From positions 62,001 through 126,000 of the forward strand of contig NZ_CAMFKO010000005.1 of NCBI RefSeq assembly GCF_945957265.1: a stretch of DNA of 64,000 bases, written 5' to 3'. A program made the translations under genes and the position numbers. Below, one piece after another: positions 38,261-49,154 of the stretch. Source of the stretch: an uncultured Dechloromonas sp. (GTDB taxonomy: Bacteria; Pseudomonadota; Gammaproteobacteria; Burkholderiales; Rhodocyclaceae). Under the pieces are notes generated by a model, which did not search any database, was not told where the DNA came from, and saw only the letters and a list, made by a program, of their open reading frames with translations. Position 1 is the first letter of the stretch. Each line of letters opens with the position of its first letter.

Positions 38261-40264
38261 TCAGGACAGCAGCGCCTTGGTCGTGGACACGACGTTGGCG
38301 ACAGTGAAACCGAACAGGTCGAAGAGCTGGCCGGCCGGGGCGGATTCGCCGAAGCGGTCGATGCCGACCACGGCGCCGTGCAGGCCGACGTACTTGCGCC
38401 AGAAGTCGGAGTGCGCCGCTTCGATGGCGACGCGCGGGACGTGGCTGCCCAGCACCGCAACGCGGTATTCCTTGTCCTGGCGGTCGAAAACGTTGGTGCA
38501 GGGCATCGACACCACGCGCACGGCGATGCCTTCGGCGGCCAGCGCGGCCTGGGCGTCGAGCGCCAGCTTGATCTCGGAACCGGTGGCGATCAGCACGGCC
38601 TTCGGTTCGGCGACATCGGAGAGGATGTAGCCGCCCTTGGCGATGTCGGCATCGGCAACCTTCTGGGTCACGGTCGGCAGGTTCTGGCGCGACAGGGCGA
38701 GCACGCTCGGGCCGTCGGCGCGTTCCACGGCGGCGGTCCAGGCGATGGCCGTCTCGGTGGCGTCGGCCGGGCGCCAGACATCGAGGTTGGGGATGATGCG
38801 CATCGACGGGATGTGCTCGACCGGCTGGTGCGTCGGGCCGTCTTCGCCGAGGCCGATGGAGTCATGGGTGTAGACCATGATCTGGCGCTGCTTCATCAGC
38901 GCCGCCATGCGGATGCCGTTGCGGGCGTAGTCGGAGAAGACCAGGAAGGTCGCGGTGTAGGGCAGCAGGCCGCCGTGCAGCGCGATGCCGTTGGCGATGG
39001 CGGTCATGCCGAACTCGCGGACGCCGTAGTAGCAGTAGTTGCCGCCTTCGGTGCGGGTGACGCCCTTGCTGCCCTTGACGAAGGTCAGGTTGGAGCCGGC
39101 CAGGTCGGCCGAGCCGCCGAAGATTTCCGGCACGGCCGGGACCAGCGCGGCGATGGCGTTCTGCGAGGCCTTGCGGGTGGCGATGTTCTCGGCCTTGTCG
39201 CGGCAGGCGGCGATGTAGGCGGTCTTGGTGGCTTCCCAGGTGGCCGGCAGTTCGTTCTTGACGACGCGGCGCTCGAATTCGGCGGCTGCGGCCGGGAAGG
39301 CCTCGCGGTAGGCGGCGAAGCGCTGGTCCCAGTTTTCCTGGAAGACGGCGCCGGCCGGCTTGCGGTTCCAGGCGGCGTAGACGTCGTCGGGAATCTCGAA
39401 CGGGGCGTGCGGCCAGCCGATGAACTCGCGGGCGGCGGCGATCTCGTCCTTGCCGAGCGGCGCGCCGTGGCAGTCGTGCGAACCCTGCTTGTTGGGCGAG
39501 CCCATGCCGATGGTCGTCTTGCAGCAGATCAGGGTCGGCTTGTCGGTCACCGCCTTGGCGGCGAGCAGGGCCTTTTCGACGGCGTCGGCGTCATGGCCGT
39601 CGACGGCGGGGATGACATGCCAGCCGTAGGCTTCGAAACGCTTCGGGGTGTCGTCGGTGAACCAGCCCTCGACGTGGCCGTCGATGGAAATGCCGTTGTC
39701 GTCCCAGAAGGCGATCAGCTTGCCCAGGCCGAGCGTGCCGGCCAGCGAGCAGGCCTCGTGCGACACGCCTTCCATCAGGCAGCCGTCGCCGAGGAAGACG
39801 AAGGTGTGGTGATTGACGATCTCGTGGCCCGGCTTGTTGAACTCGGCGGCCAGCACCTTCTCGGCCAGCGCGAAGCCGACGGCGTTGGTGATGCCCTGGC
39901 CGAGCGGGCCGGTGGTCGTTTCGACGCCCGGGGTGTAGCCGTATTCCGGGTGGCCCGGGGTGCGGGCATGCAGCTGGCGGAAATTCCTGATGTCGTCGAT
40001 CGACACGTCGTAGCCGCTAAGGTGCAGCAGGGCGTAGATCAGCATCGAGCCGTGGCCGTTCGACAGCACGAAGCGGTCGCGGTCGGCCCACTGCGGGTTG
40101 GCCGGGTTGTGGCGCAGGTGGCGGCGCCACAGCACTTCGGCGATTTCGGCCATGCCCATCGGGGCGCCGGGGTGCCCGGAATTGGCCTGCTGGACGGCGT
40201 CCATGGCGAGGGCGCGGATGGCGCCGGTCAGGGGGGAAAACTTGGGGGTGTTGCTGACGCTCAT
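38261..40264 (-). CDS. tkt: Transketolase
   Basis: A 667-residue thiamine-diphosphate enzyme that moves two-carbon units in the pentose phosphate and Calvin pathways. Signatures are [52 protein letters not shown] with the TPP-binding motif, [20 protein letters not shown] and [12 protein letters not shown]. Length is normal. It is the first gene of the metabolic cluster (tkt-gap-hypothetical-epd-pgk-pyk-fba). A -10-like GATAAT is at 40296-40301 on the minus strand, without a good -35. Confidence 0.96.
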   Translation of the reverse strand: MSVSNTPKFSPLTGAIRALAMDAVQQANSGHPGAPMGMAEIAEVLWRRHLRHNPANPQWADRDRFVLSNGHGSMLIYALLHLSGYDVSIDDIRNFRQLHARTPGHPEYGYTPGVETTTGPLGQGITNAVGFALAEKVLAAEFNKPGHEIVNHHTFVFLGDGCLMEGVSHEACSLAGTLGLGKLIAFWDDNGISIDGHVEGWFTDDTPKRFEAYGWHVIPAVDGHDADAVEKALLAAKAVTDKPTLICCKTTIGMGSPNKQGSHDCHGAPLGKDEIAAAREFIGWPHAPFEIPDDVYAAWNRKPAGAVFQENWDQRFAAYREAFPAAAAEFERRVVKNELPATWEATKTAYIAACRDKAENIATRKASQNAIAALVPAVPEIFGGSADLAGSNLTFVKGSKGVTRTEGGNYCYYGVREFGMTAIANGIALHGGLLPYTATFLVFSDYARNGIRMAALMKQRQIMVYTHDSIGLGEDGPTHQPVEHIPSMRIIPNLDVWRPADATETAIAWTAAVERADGPSVLALSRQNLPTVTQKVADADIAKGGYILSDVAEPKAVLIATGSEIKLALDAQAALAAEGIAVRVVSMPCTNVFDRQDKEYRVAVLGSHVPRVAIEAAHSDFWRKYVGLHGAVVGIDRFGESAPAGQLFDLFGFTVANVVSTTKALLS

Positions 40265-40340
40265 GTCCGGAAATCCAGCCTGCTGAAAAGCCTAAATTAT
40301 CCGGGAAAACCCTCTTTTTGGGTAGGGCGGGAGGCCAATA

Positions 40341-40363
40341 AGGCAGGCTTTTGGGGCCTGCCT
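40341..40363 (-). terminator. Terminator-like hairpin after the BamE-like lipoprotein gene
   Basis: AGGCAGGC and GCCTGCCT are perfect 8-bp arms with a 7-base loop, 10 bases past the stop codon at 40374. On the minus strand TTATTGG follows, a weak T-run. Confidence 0.65.
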
Positions 40364-40373
40364 TCGATCAGTT

Positions 40374-41024
40374 TTACTGAATCTTGGGATCAAAATTAAT
40401 CATCATCAGGATGCCCTGGCCGCCGCCGAAGCTGCCTCCCGTGTAGGCGACGCTGCCCTGGCCGGCATAGACCGCTTCGTAGCGGTGGCTGTCGCCGCCG
40501 AAGTAGAACGGAATCCAGGCCTTGGCGGTGACGTAGGCACGGATGTTCGAGGTCACGCCGAGGATGCGCTCGACTTCGGACTGGTGCATGCCGATCTGCA
40601 GCCTGGCCCATTTGCTGCCGGCCGGGATGGTGCCGTACACCTCGCCCTCGAAGGTGCCGTCCTTCGACTTCATGGCGCAGGGGTTGCAGGTCTTGCCGAC
40701 GGTGCTGCCGGCGACGGTCGCGGCGGCGGGGGCCGGCGCCGGCTTGGCCGGTTCGGCCGCCTTGGCGGTGGCGGCGCTCTTCGGTTTGGCCGGTTCGCAA
40801 TCTTCCGGCGGGGGGTCGCTCTTCTTGGCCGTCTTTGACTTGCTGGTCGTCTTCTTCTTCGTTTCCGGTGGCGGACACTCCGGCTTGGCCGGCGCCGGGG
40901 CTGGCGCCTGCTGGGCGGCCGGTGCCGGTTCGGCGGCCTTTTCCTCCGGCTTGGCTTCGTTGCTCTTGCAGCCGGCGATCAGTGCGCCGGCGGCGAACAG
41001 GAGCGCGAGGGTGGTCTTGTTCAT
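40374..41024 (-). CDS. Lipoprotein with Lys/Pro/Ala-rich linker and BamE-like domain
   Basis: A 216-residue lipoprotein with lipobox LIAGC (Cys at about residue 19). A low-complexity Pro/Ala/Lys-rich linker (about 20-115) includes CPPPE and CNPC segments, and the C-terminal domain reads ARLQIGMHQSEVERILGVTS, WIPFYFGGDS and GQGSVAYTGG. It shares the GMxxSEvxxiLG, IPFYFG and GQG pattern with the exported protein at 36644-37102. The linker could span the periplasm to peptidoglycan or a partner. Function unknown. It lies between tkt and fbp. Confidence 0.82.
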   Translation of the reverse strand: MNKTTLALLFAAGALIAGCKSNEAKPEEKAAEPAPAAQQAPAPAPAKPECPPPETKKKTTSKSKTAKKSDPPPEDCEPAKPKSAATAKAAEPAKPAPAPAAATVAGSTVGKTCNPCAMKSKDGTFEGEVYGTIPAGSKWARLQIGMHQSEVERILGVTSNIRAYVTAKAWIPFYFGGDSHRYEAVYAGQGSVAYTGGSFGGGQGILMMINFDPKIQ

Positions 41025-41067
41025 CGCGTTCGTCCTATGACGTTGGGGAAGGCGTGAATGTAGCAGT

Positions 41068-42084
<1,017 letters not shown>

Positions 42085-42117
42085 GAGAACTCCTGCGTTC
42101 GTGACAAAGGCGCGATT

Positions 42118-44610
42118 TTACTCCGGGTCGTGGCTGGCGTGCAGGAAGGCGAACGCCGCGGCGGCGTTGAGCGGCCGGCTGAGCAGGTAGCCCTGGACTT
42201 CGTCGCAGCCGTTGGTGCGCAGCAGGTCGAGCTGGTCCTCGGTTTCGACGCCTTCGGCGATGACCTTGAGGCCGAGCGAGTGGGCCAGCGCAATGGTGCC
42301 GAAGGCGATGGCGCGGTCGTTGAGGTCGTGTTCGATGTCGGCAACGAAGGAGCGGTCGATTTTCAGGTGGTCGATCGGGAACAGCTTGAGGTAGGCGAGC
42401 GACGAGTAGCCGGTGCCGAAGTCGTCGATGGCCAGCGTGACGCCCATGCGGCCGAGGCGTTCGAGAATCTGGGTGGCTTCCTGCGGGTTTTCCATCACCG
42501 AGCTTTCGGTGATTTCCAGCTCGAGCAGTTCCGGCGGCAGTTGCGAGGTGGTCAATGCGTTGGCCACCGTCTCGCAGAAGTCGCGGCGCCGCAGCTGGCG
42601 GGCCGAGACGTTGACCGCGACGCGCATGGGGCGCAGCCCGGCGCCGATCCAGCGGGCCATTTCCCGGCACGCGGTGTTGAGCACCCAGTCGCCGATGTCG
42701 TTGATCAGGCCGGTTTCCTCGGCCACCGGAATGAAACGGGCTGGCGAGATCAGGCCTTCGCTGGGGTGGTGCCAGCGCACCAGCGCCTCGACGCCGATCG
42801 GCGTCCGGTCGCTGGCGTTGAACTGCGGCTGGTAGTCCAGGTTCAGTTCGTTGCGGGCGATGGCGTGGCGCAACTTGCGCTCGATATGCAGGCGTTCCGC
42901 TGCCGAGTGGTTCATCTCCGCCGCGAAGAACTGGTAGTTGTTCCGCCCGGCCGCCTTGGCGTGGTACATCGCGGTGTCGGCGTTTTTCAGGATGATGTCG
43001 GCGTCGGGGCCGTCGTCGGGGAAGATGCTGATGCCGATCGACGGGCTGGTGTGCAGTTCGTGGTCGTCCGTCTCGATGGGAATGGACAGCGCGGCGGTGA
43101 CCTTGCTGGCGATGCTGGCGGCATCGGCCGGCGAGCTGATGGCGGGCAGGATGATGACGAATTCGTCGCCGCCGATGCGGGCGACGAAGTCGGTTTCGCG
43201 GACCAGCTTGGACAGGCGGCAGGCCACCTCGCGCAGCAGCTCGTCGCCGACCTGGTGGCCCAGGGTATCGTTGATGATCTTGAAGCGATCCAGATCGAGG
43301 AACATCATCGCCACCTTCCACTGGTGGCGGCGGGCGTCGGGCAGGATCTGGGCGAGCCGCATGAGCAGGGCCAGCCGGTTGGGCAGTCCGGTCAGGGCGT
43401 CGGTCTGGGCGATGTGGCGCATGCGGTCTTCGGCCTGCTTGCGCTCGGTGATGTCGGCCAGGATCCAGACGTAATGCGCCGGCATGCCGCTTTGCGGGTC
43501 GTCGACCCGGTTGACGCGGGTGCCTACCGGCAGCGACGAACCGTTCTTTTGATTGACCGTGAGTTCCCCGCTCCACGAGCCGCGTTGCGCCAGTTGCACC
43601 TGCAGTTCGTCGGCATTCTGGCCGGGCTCGAGGTTGAGCAGGCCGAACACGGTCTGGCCGATCAGCTCGAAGGTTTCGTAGTCGGTCATCTGCGTGGTCG
43701 CCGGATTGATCGACAGGATACGGTGGGCATCATCGGTGAAGATGATGCCGGCGGGGGTGTGGCTGTAGACCTTCTGGGCCAGTTGCTCCCGTTCGGCGCT
43801 ATGGCGGCGCTCGGTGATATCGGTATAGACCGTCACGAAGCCGCCTTCGGGCAGCGGTACGCCGCGCACCTCGAGGATTTTCCCGTTCGGCCGGGTGCGC
43901 TCGAAATGATGGGAGGCCGGCTTCCGGGCTCGCTTCAGCAGGGACTGGACGATTGCATCCTCGTCGCCCGGGCCGTACTCGCCGCGCCGGGTATTGAAGC
44001 GGAACAGCTCTTCGATCGGCGTTCCCGGCTGGGTCAGCGCCGGCGGAAAGTCGAGGAGGCGCTGGAATTCGGTGTTGCACAGCTCGAGGTGGGTATCGGC
44101 GCTGAACAGGCTGACGGCGCTGGGAATGCTCTCGATGATCGTGTGCAGTTGGGAGTGCTGCTTGCGCAGCGCGGTTTCGGCGGCCTTGCGCTCGGTGATG
44201 TCGGTGTAGGTGGTGATGAAGCCGACCAGCTGGTCGCCCATGTAGAGCGGCTCGCCCTGCACCAGGTGGGTGGTGCCGTTGGGGCGGGTGCGTTCGAAGC
44301 AGTGCGCCTCGAACTTCATGGCCAGCGCGGTAATCCGTTCGACGTGCGCTTCGACATCGCCGGGGCCGTATTCGCCGCGGCTGGCGGGAATGCGGATCAG
44401 GTCGGAAAACAGGGCGCCTTCGAATACCGTCTCGGCGGGCAGGCCCAGCACCTTGAGCAGCCCGTCGTTCCAGATGCGCAGGCGCAGGCTTTCGTCGAAC
44501 ACGCTGATGCCTTGCGGCATGTTCGACACGACGGCCTGCAGGTAGGCCAGTTGGCGCTGAATATCGCCGGCGGGAAGCGGCGGGGCGTCCGGAGAAATCA
44601 ATGGAATCAT
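42118..44610 (-). CDS. PAS-PAS-PAS-GGDEF-EAL cyclic-di-GMP enzyme
   Basis: An 830-residue cytosolic protein with three PAS domains (about 20-150, 150-270, 275-395), a diguanylate cyclase (about 395-560) and a phosphodiesterase domain (about 570-825). The first two PAS units are similar to each other (both contain SRGEYGPGD- or TRRGEYGPGD-type and FERTRPNG segments), a tandem duplication. Cyclase motif RIGGDEFVIILP is intact. The EAL part has GVEALVRW, IDDFGTGYSSL, KIDRSFV and EGVETEDQ, all expected for activity. The net direction of activity cannot be told. No membrane segments. Confidence 0.93.
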   Translation of the reverse strand: MIPLISPDAPPLPAGDIQRQLAYLQAVVSNMPQGISVFDESLRLRIWNDGLLKVLGLPAETVFEGALFSDLIRIPASRGEYGPGDVEAHVERITALAMKFEAHCFERTRPNGTTHLVQGEPLYMGDQLVGFITTYTDITERKAAETALRKQHSQLHTIIESIPSAVSLFSADTHLELCNTEFQRLLDFPPALTQPGTPIEELFRFNTRRGEYGPGDEDAIVQSLLKRARKPASHHFERTRPNGKILEVRGVPLPEGGFVTVYTDITERRHSAEREQLAQKVYSHTPAGIIFTDDAHRILSINPATTQMTDYETFELIGQTVFGLLNLEPGQNADELQVQLAQRGSWSGELTVNQKNGSSLPVGTRVNRVDDPQSGMPAHYVWILADITERKQAEDRMRHIAQTDALTGLPNRLALLMRLAQILPDARRHQWKVAMMFLDLDRFKIINDTLGHQVGDELLREVACRLSKLVRETDFVARIGGDEFVIILPAISSPADAASIASKVTAALSIPIETDDHELHTSPSIGISIFPDDGPDADIILKNADTAMYHAKAAGRNNYQFFAAEMNHSAAERLHIERKLRHAIARNELNLDYQPQFNASDRTPIGVEALVRWHHPSEGLISPARFIPVAEETGLINDIGDWVLNTACREMARWIGAGLRPMRVAVNVSARQLRRRDFCETVANALTTSQLPPELLELEITESSVMENPQEATQILERLGRMGVTLAIDDFGTGYSSLAYLKLFPIDHLKIDRSFVADIEHDLNDRAIAFGTIALAHSLGLKVIAEGVETEDQLDLLRTNGCDEVQGYLLSRPLNAAAAFAFLHASHDPE

Positions 44611-44693
44611 TCAGTCGGTGGATTCATGCCAAATGATAGCGCAGTGCCAAGAGGGTGTAGCAAAAATGCCGATTTTTTTAATTGCGGCAGATG

Positions 44694-45251
44694 CTATTGC
44701 TCGCGCCATTTGATCGAGCAGCCGATGGAGGCTGTCTGTTCTTCCGGCCCCCGCCCGCCGCGGGCAATCCCGGCCATCGCCGCAAACAGCTCGCGGGGCG
44801 CGTCGGGGGCTGCGGGGCTGCGTCCCGAGGCGTCGAGCCGGCCGCGGTATTGCAGCGTCAGGCCGGCGTCGTAGCCGAAGAAGTCGGGCGTGCATACGGC
44901 GCCAAAGGCGCGGGCGACCGCCTGGCTTTCGTCGTAGAGGTAGGGGAAGGGAAAGGCCAGCTGGTCCGACCACTGGCGCATCCTGTCCGGCGCGTCGTCC
45001 GGGTAGGCCGCGACATCGTTGCTCATGACGGCGACGCAGCCGATGCCGTGCCCGGCCAGCTCGCGGCAGTCGCGGATCAGGCGGTCGATGATCGCCTTGA
45101 CGTACGGGCAGTGATTGCAGATGAACATCACCAGCAGGCCGTTGGGGCCGCGGCAACTGGCCAGCGTATGACGTTTGCCATCGATGCCGGGCAGGTCGAA
45201 GTCGGGGGCGGCTTGGCCGAAATCGCACACCGGCGGGTTCAGGGCGACCAT
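44694..45251 (-). CDS. Thioredoxin-fold (AhpC/TSA-like) protein
   Basis: A 185-residue cytosolic protein with a thioredoxin fold. PDFDLPGIDGKRHTLAS and GLLVMFICNHCPYVKAIIDR are typical of the AhpC/TSA-related family in which CxxC-type CNHC is the redox centre. AVCTPDFFGYDAG carries the conserved cis-Pro region. GGAGTGGAGA precedes the ATG at 45251. It is divergent from rsmE across 42 bases. The partner is unknown; a thiol peroxidase or reductase role is inferred. Confidence 0.85.
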   Translation of the reverse strand: MVALNPPVCDFGQAAPDFDLPGIDGKRHTLASCRGPNGLLVMFICNHCPYVKAIIDRLIRDCRELAGHGIGCVAVMSNDVAAYPDDAPDRMRQWSDQLAFPFPYLYDESQAVARAFGAVCTPDFFGYDAGLTLQYRGRLDASGRSPAAPDAPRELFAAMAGIARGGRGPEEQTASIGCSIKWREQ

Positions 45252-45293
45252 GGATTCTCCACTCCAAAAGGCATTTCGCCCATAATAGCACCG

Positions 45294-46043
45294 ATGAATT
45301 TGCCGCGTTTTTACTGCCGAGAAGCCCTCTCTCCGGGGGCGCATGTCGAACTGCCCGAGCCGGTGGCGCGCCACGCCGTGCGTGTGCTGCGCCTGCCGCC
45401 GGGCGCCCCGATGATCCTTTTCGATGGCCGGGGCGGCCAGTACCCGGCGCGCATCGAGCGCATCGAGCGCGATCGCGTCTATGCCGAGCTGTCGGCCTGG
45501 GAGGACGTGGAGTGCGAGTCGCCGCTCGCCATCACCCTGGTGCAGGCCCTGCAGGCCGGCGACAAGATGGATTTCACCATCCAGAAGGCGGTCGAGCTGG
45601 GGGTGCGCGACATCGTTCCGGTGGAGAGCAGGCGCAGCGTGCTGCGCCTGGCCGGGGAGCGGGCGGCCAAGCGCGTGGCGCACTGGCAGGGCGTGGTGGC
45701 CTCGGCCTGCGAACAGTGCGGGCGCAACCAGGTGCCGCTGGTGGCGCCGGTGGAAAAGCTGGAGAGCTGGCTGTCCCGGCCGGCGAACGGCGTCTTGCGC
45801 CTGATGCTCGATCCCGAGGCGGAAACCAGCTTCGCCTCGATGCGCCCGGAGGGGGCGGTGCAACTGCTGATCGGCGCCGAAGGTGGCCTCGATCCGCAGG
45901 AAATGATCGCCGCCCGGCAGGCCGGCTTCGTCGCCGTGCGCATGGGGCCGCGCGTGCTGCGCACGGAAACGGCGGGCTTGGCCGCCTTGGCGGTGATGCA
46001 GGCTTTGTGGGGTGATTTCAGGGGGGGCGGTGTCTCCCCTTAG
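45294..46043 (+). CDS. rsmE: 16S rRNA m3U1498 methyltransferase RsmE
   Basis: A 249-residue SPOUT-class methyltransferase that methylates U1498 of 16S rRNA. Core segments are ARHAVRVLRLPPGAP, DKMDFTIQKAVELGV, ACEQCGRNQVP and the SAM knot LLIGAEGGLDPQEM with RMGPRVLRTETA. The normal end is near LWGDF; here seven more residues (RGGGVSP) follow and the stop codon (46041-46043) lies inside the left arm of a palindromic element. The extra tail looks like a product of that insertion. Confidence 0.93.
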   Translation: MNLPRFYCREALSPGAHVELPEPVARHAVRVLRLPPGAPMILFDGRGGQYPARIERIERDRVYAELSAWEDVECESPLAITLVQALQAGDKMDFTIQKAVELGVRDIVPVESRRSVLRLAGERAAKRVAHWQGVVASACEQCGRNQVPLVAPVEKLESWLSRPANGVLRLMLDPEAETSFASMRPEGAVQLLIGAEGGLDPQEMIAARQAGFVAVRMGPRVLRTETAGLAALAVMQALWGDFRGGGVSP

Positions 46044-46296
46044 TGGCTTTTCAGCCCGCGACCGGGAGGCCTTGCGATGCAGTGCAAGGAAAGAGGAGTG
46101 CAGTTTGGTTGATCCAAATAAACGACGATTGACGCAGCAATGCGCGCAAGGCCTCCCGGTCCCTTCGGGTTGCTACTGGCGGGCCGCGTCTGCGTCGTTG
46201 CACGGCTTGCGAATGGGTGGCCATTCGCTGTGCCGCGCGCCTAGCATCCATCGGCCCGCCAGTAGCAACGCGGGCTGAAAAGCCACTAAGGGGAGA
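46033..46296. repeat. Palindromic MITE-like element with perfect 28-bp terminal inverted repeats
   Basis: The outer arms (46033-46060 and 46269-46296) are perfect 28-bp inverted copies ending in CCCGCG/CGCGGG. Directly inside, ACCGGGAGGCCTTGCG (46061-46076) pairs perfectly with 46145-46160, and TTGCTACTGGCGGGCC (46170-46185) pairs perfectly with 46253-46268, which abuts the right outer arm. A further GCGAATGG/CCATTCGC stem (46209-46216 with 46221-46228) sits in the second loop. The result would be a three-way junction. No gene is supported inside. The left arm holds the rsmE stop codon and the right arm the ppk2 ribosome site. Confidence 0.85.
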
Positions 46297-46300
46297 GACT

Positions 46301-47809
46301 ATGTTTGAATCGGCAGAACTGGGGCATAAGGTCGACAAGAAAACCTTCAAGACCGAAGTCCCGAAGCTGCGCGCCGAGTTGCTCGACGTGCAGTACGACA
46401 TGCTGCAGAAGAAGGAATTTCCGGTCGTCATCCTGATTTCCGGGGTCGACGGCAGCGGCAAGGGCGAAACCATCAACCTGCTATATTCGTGGATGGACCC
46501 GCGCCACATCTCGACGCTGGCGTTTTCGGCGCCGAGCGACGAGGAATCGTCGCGGCCTTACATGTGGCGTTACTGGCGCGCCCTGCCGCCCAAGGGCAAG
46601 GTCGGCATCTTCGCCGGCTCCTGGTATTCGCAGCCGATCACCGACCGCATCAACGGCGACATGCGCCGCTCGGAGCTCGACGGGCGCCTGGACGACATCA
46701 ACCGCTTCGAGACCATGCTGGTCAACGAAGGGGCGCTGGTCCTCAAGTTCTGGTTCCACCTTTCCAAGGACGGCCAGAAAACCCGCCTGAAAGCGCTGGA
46801 GAAAGACCCGCGCACGGCCTGGCGGGTGACCAAGGAGAGTTACGAGCGCCTGAAGACCTACAACCAGCTGCAGCAGGTGGCCGGGCATGTGCTGCGCGTG
46901 ACCAACACGGCGCATGCGCCGTGGATCATCGTCGAGGGAACCGACGACGAATACCGCTCGCTGACGGTCGGGCGCATCGTGCTCGAGGCCATGAAGCGCC
47001 GGGTGAACCAGGAAGGCCTGCAGCGCGTCCCGGTCGCCCCGCCCATCGTGCATCCGATTGACGAGAAGAACGTGCTCAGCGAACTTGATCTGACGCAGAA
47101 GCTCGCCAAGCAAACCTACGAGACGCAGCTCGCCAAGTACCAGGCGCGGCTGTCGGAACTGGTGCGCGACCCGCGTTTCGTCGGCAAGCGTTCGCTGGTG
47201 CTGGTCTTCGAAGGCTCGGATGCGGCCGGCAAGGGCGGCAGCATCCGCCGCGTCGCCGCGTCCATGGATGCCCGGCAGTACCAGATCGTGCCGATTGCCG
47301 CGCCGACCGAGGAAGAGCGGGCGCAGCCCTACCTCTGGCGCTTCTGGCGCCACCTGCCGCGCACCGGCCGGGCGGCGATCTTCGATCGCTCGTGGTACGG
47401 CCGCGTGCTCGTCGAGCGGGTCGAGGGCTTCTGCGCCGAGGCCGACTGGCTGCGCGCCTACGCCGAGATCAACGATTTCGAGCACCAGTTGTCCGACGCC
47501 GGCGCGGTGGTCGTCAAGTTCTGGCTGCAGATCAGCGCCGACGAGCAGTTGCGCCGTTTCAAGGAGCGCCAGGACACCGAGTTCAAGCGCTTCAAGATCA
47601 CCGACGAGGACTGGCGCAACCGCGACAAGTGGGACGACTACGTGGCCGCCGTGTGCGACATGGTCGACCGCACGTCAACCGGGCTGGCGCCCTGGACGTT
47701 GGTTGAGGCCAACGACAAGAACTTCGCCCGGGTTAAAGTGCTGAAAACCATTTGCGAGCGCCTGGAAGCGGCGCTCAAGGACGACGACGGGAAAACCACC
47801 GAAAAATGA
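46301..47809 (+). CDS. ppk2: Polyphosphate:AMP phosphotransferase, two-domain PPK2
   Basis: A 502-residue protein of two fused PPK2 domains (about 1-250 and 260-500). Walker A motifs are SGVDGSGKGETI in the first and EGSDAAGKGGSI in the second; lid and Walker B segments are PYMWRYWRALPPKGK and PYLWRFWRHLPRTGR with FDRSWYGRVLVERV. Class II (PAP-type) PPK2 enzymes with two domains phosphorylate AMP to ADP using polyphosphate; the N-terminal copy is usually the degenerate half, as suggested here by IFAGSWYSQPI. The start ATG at 46301 has its ribosome site (GGGGAGA) in the palindromic element. Its stop overlaps the argA start. Confidence 0.92.
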   Translation: MFESAELGHKVDKKTFKTEVPKLRAELLDVQYDMLQKKEFPVVILISGVDGSGKGETINLLYSWMDPRHISTLAFSAPSDEESSRPYMWRYWRALPPKGKVGIFAGSWYSQPITDRINGDMRRSELDGRLDDINRFETMLVNEGALVLKFWFHLSKDGQKTRLKALEKDPRTAWRVTKESYERLKTYNQLQQVAGHVLRVTNTAHAPWIIVEGTDDEYRSLTVGRIVLEAMKRRVNQEGLQRVPVAPPIVHPIDEKNVLSELDLTQKLAKQTYETQLAKYQARLSELVRDPRFVGKRSLVLVFEGSDAAGKGGSIRRVAASMDARQYQIVPIAAPTEEERAQPYLWRFWRHLPRTGRAAIFDRSWYGRVLVERVEGFCAEADWLRAYAEINDFEHQLSDAGAVVVKFWLQISADEQLRRFKERQDTEFKRFKITDEDWRNRDKWDDYVAAVCDMVDRTSTGLAPWTLVEANDKNFARVKVLKTICERLEAALKDDDGKTTEK

Positions 47810-49125
47810 GCGATACCCCTTACGACGAGCATTTCGTCTCCTGGTTCCGGGCGGTCACGCCCTACATCAATGCCTTTCGCGGCAAGACCTTCGTCATCGC
47901 CTTCGGCGGCAAGGCGGTCGAGAGCGAGTTCGCCAAGACCCTGGCCTACGACGTCAACCTGCTGGTCAGCCTGGGCATCCGCCTGGTGCTGGTGCATGGC
48001 GCGCGACCGCAGATCGAGGAAGAACTGCGCGAGAAAAACCTGGAGTCGATCTACCACCGCGGCTACCGGGTGACCGACGCGGCGGCGCTGGATTGCGTGC
48101 TCGACGCGGTGGGCAGCGTCTACCTGGAAATCGAGGCCATGCTGTCGCAGGGCCTGCCCAATACGCCGATGGCCAACAGCCGCATCCGCGTCATCGGCGG
48201 CAACTTCATCACCGGCCAGCCCATAGGCGTGCTCGACGGCATCGACATGCAATACGCCGGCAAGGTGCGCAAGGTCGATAGCGAAGGCATCAACGCCCAG
48301 CTCGGCCTGGGCAACATCGTGCTGCTCAACTGCGAGGGCCCGTCGCCGACCGGGGAAATCTTCAACCTGCAGATGGAAGAGGCCGCCGAGGCCGTGGCGA
48401 CGGCGATCAAGGCCGACAAGCTGGTCTATCTGACCGATAGCAACGGGGTCACCGACAAGTCCGGCGAGCTGCTCGACGCGATGACCGCCGACGAAGCCTC
48501 GCAGCTGCTGCGCGATGCCGAATGGCTGAGCGCCGACATCAAGCGCTACCTGCCCTGTGCCGTGCGCGCCAGCCGGGCCGGCGTCGGCCGGGTGCACCTG
48601 ATCAGCTTCGAGCAGGACGGCGCCTTGCTGCGCGAACTGTTCACCCACGACGGCGTCGGCACCGTGGTCACCCGCGAGTCGCTGGAAAACATCCGCGAAG
48701 CCAAGCCGGACGACATCGCCGCGCTGATCGCGCTGATCGAGCCGATGGAGGAGGAAGGCATCCTCGTGCATCGGCCGCGCGAGCTGCTCGAACGCGAACT
48801 CGACCATTTCTCGATCATGCTGCACGACGGCATCATCGTCGGCTGTGCCGCGCTCTATTCGCATTCCGAGGAAGAGGCGGAACTGGCCTGCCTGGCCGTC
48901 AGCCACGAGCATCGCGAATGGGGCTACGGCGAGCAGCTGATGAAGCGCATCGAAAAACGCGCCCGCAAGGCCGGCGTCAAGCGCTTGTTCGTGCTGACCA
49001 CGCGCACCGAGCACTGGTTCGTCGAACGCGGCTTCAAGCTCGGCACGGTCGACGACCTGCCCGCCGCCAAGCGGGATATGTACAACTATCAGCGGCGATC
49101 CAAGGTCCTGTTCAAGACCTTATAA
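47806..49125 (+). CDS. argA: Amino-acid N-acetyltransferase ArgA
   Basis: A 439-residue bifunctional-fold enzyme for the first step of arginine synthesis (N-acetylglutamate). An amino-acid-kinase-like domain (about 20-290: [27 protein letters not shown]) binds the arginine regulator, and the C-terminal GNAT domain (about 300-435: [35 protein letters not shown]) acetylates glutamate. Length is normal. Its ATG overlaps the ppk2 stop (ATGA). The pairing with ppk2 has no obvious metabolic link. Confidence 0.95.
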   Translation: MSDTPYDEHFVSWFRAVTPYINAFRGKTFVIAFGGKAVESEFAKTLAYDVNLLVSLGIRLVLVHGARPQIEEELREKNLESIYHRGYRVTDAAALDCVLDAVGSVYLEIEAMLSQGLPNTPMANSRIRVIGGNFITGQPIGVLDGIDMQYAGKVRKVDSEGINAQLGLGNIVLLNCEGPSPTGEIFNLQMEEAAEAVATAIKADKLVYLTDSNGVTDKSGELLDAMTADEASQLLRDAEWLSADIKRYLPCAVRASRAGVGRVHLISFEQDGALLRELFTHDGVGTVVTRESLENIREAKPDDIAALIALIEPMEEEGILVHRPRELLERELDHFSIMLHDGIIVGCAALYSHSEEEAELACLAVSHEHREWGYGEQLMKRIEKRARKAGVKRLFVLTTRTEHWFVERGFKLGTVDDLPAAKRDMYNYQRRSKVLFKTL

Positions 49126-49154
49126 TTGGGCCCATCAACACCACGGAGTTTCAC

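Noticed and set aside
42118-45293. CRISPR array or tRNA genes anywhere in the window
   Set aside because: No regularly spaced direct repeats and no cloverleaf-like sequence were seen by eye; a covariance-model scan could not be run here.
46051-46509. Short frames inside the palindromic element and into ppk2
   Set aside because: They are short, lack ribosome sites and overlap perfect inverted repeats, so the element is treated as non-coding.
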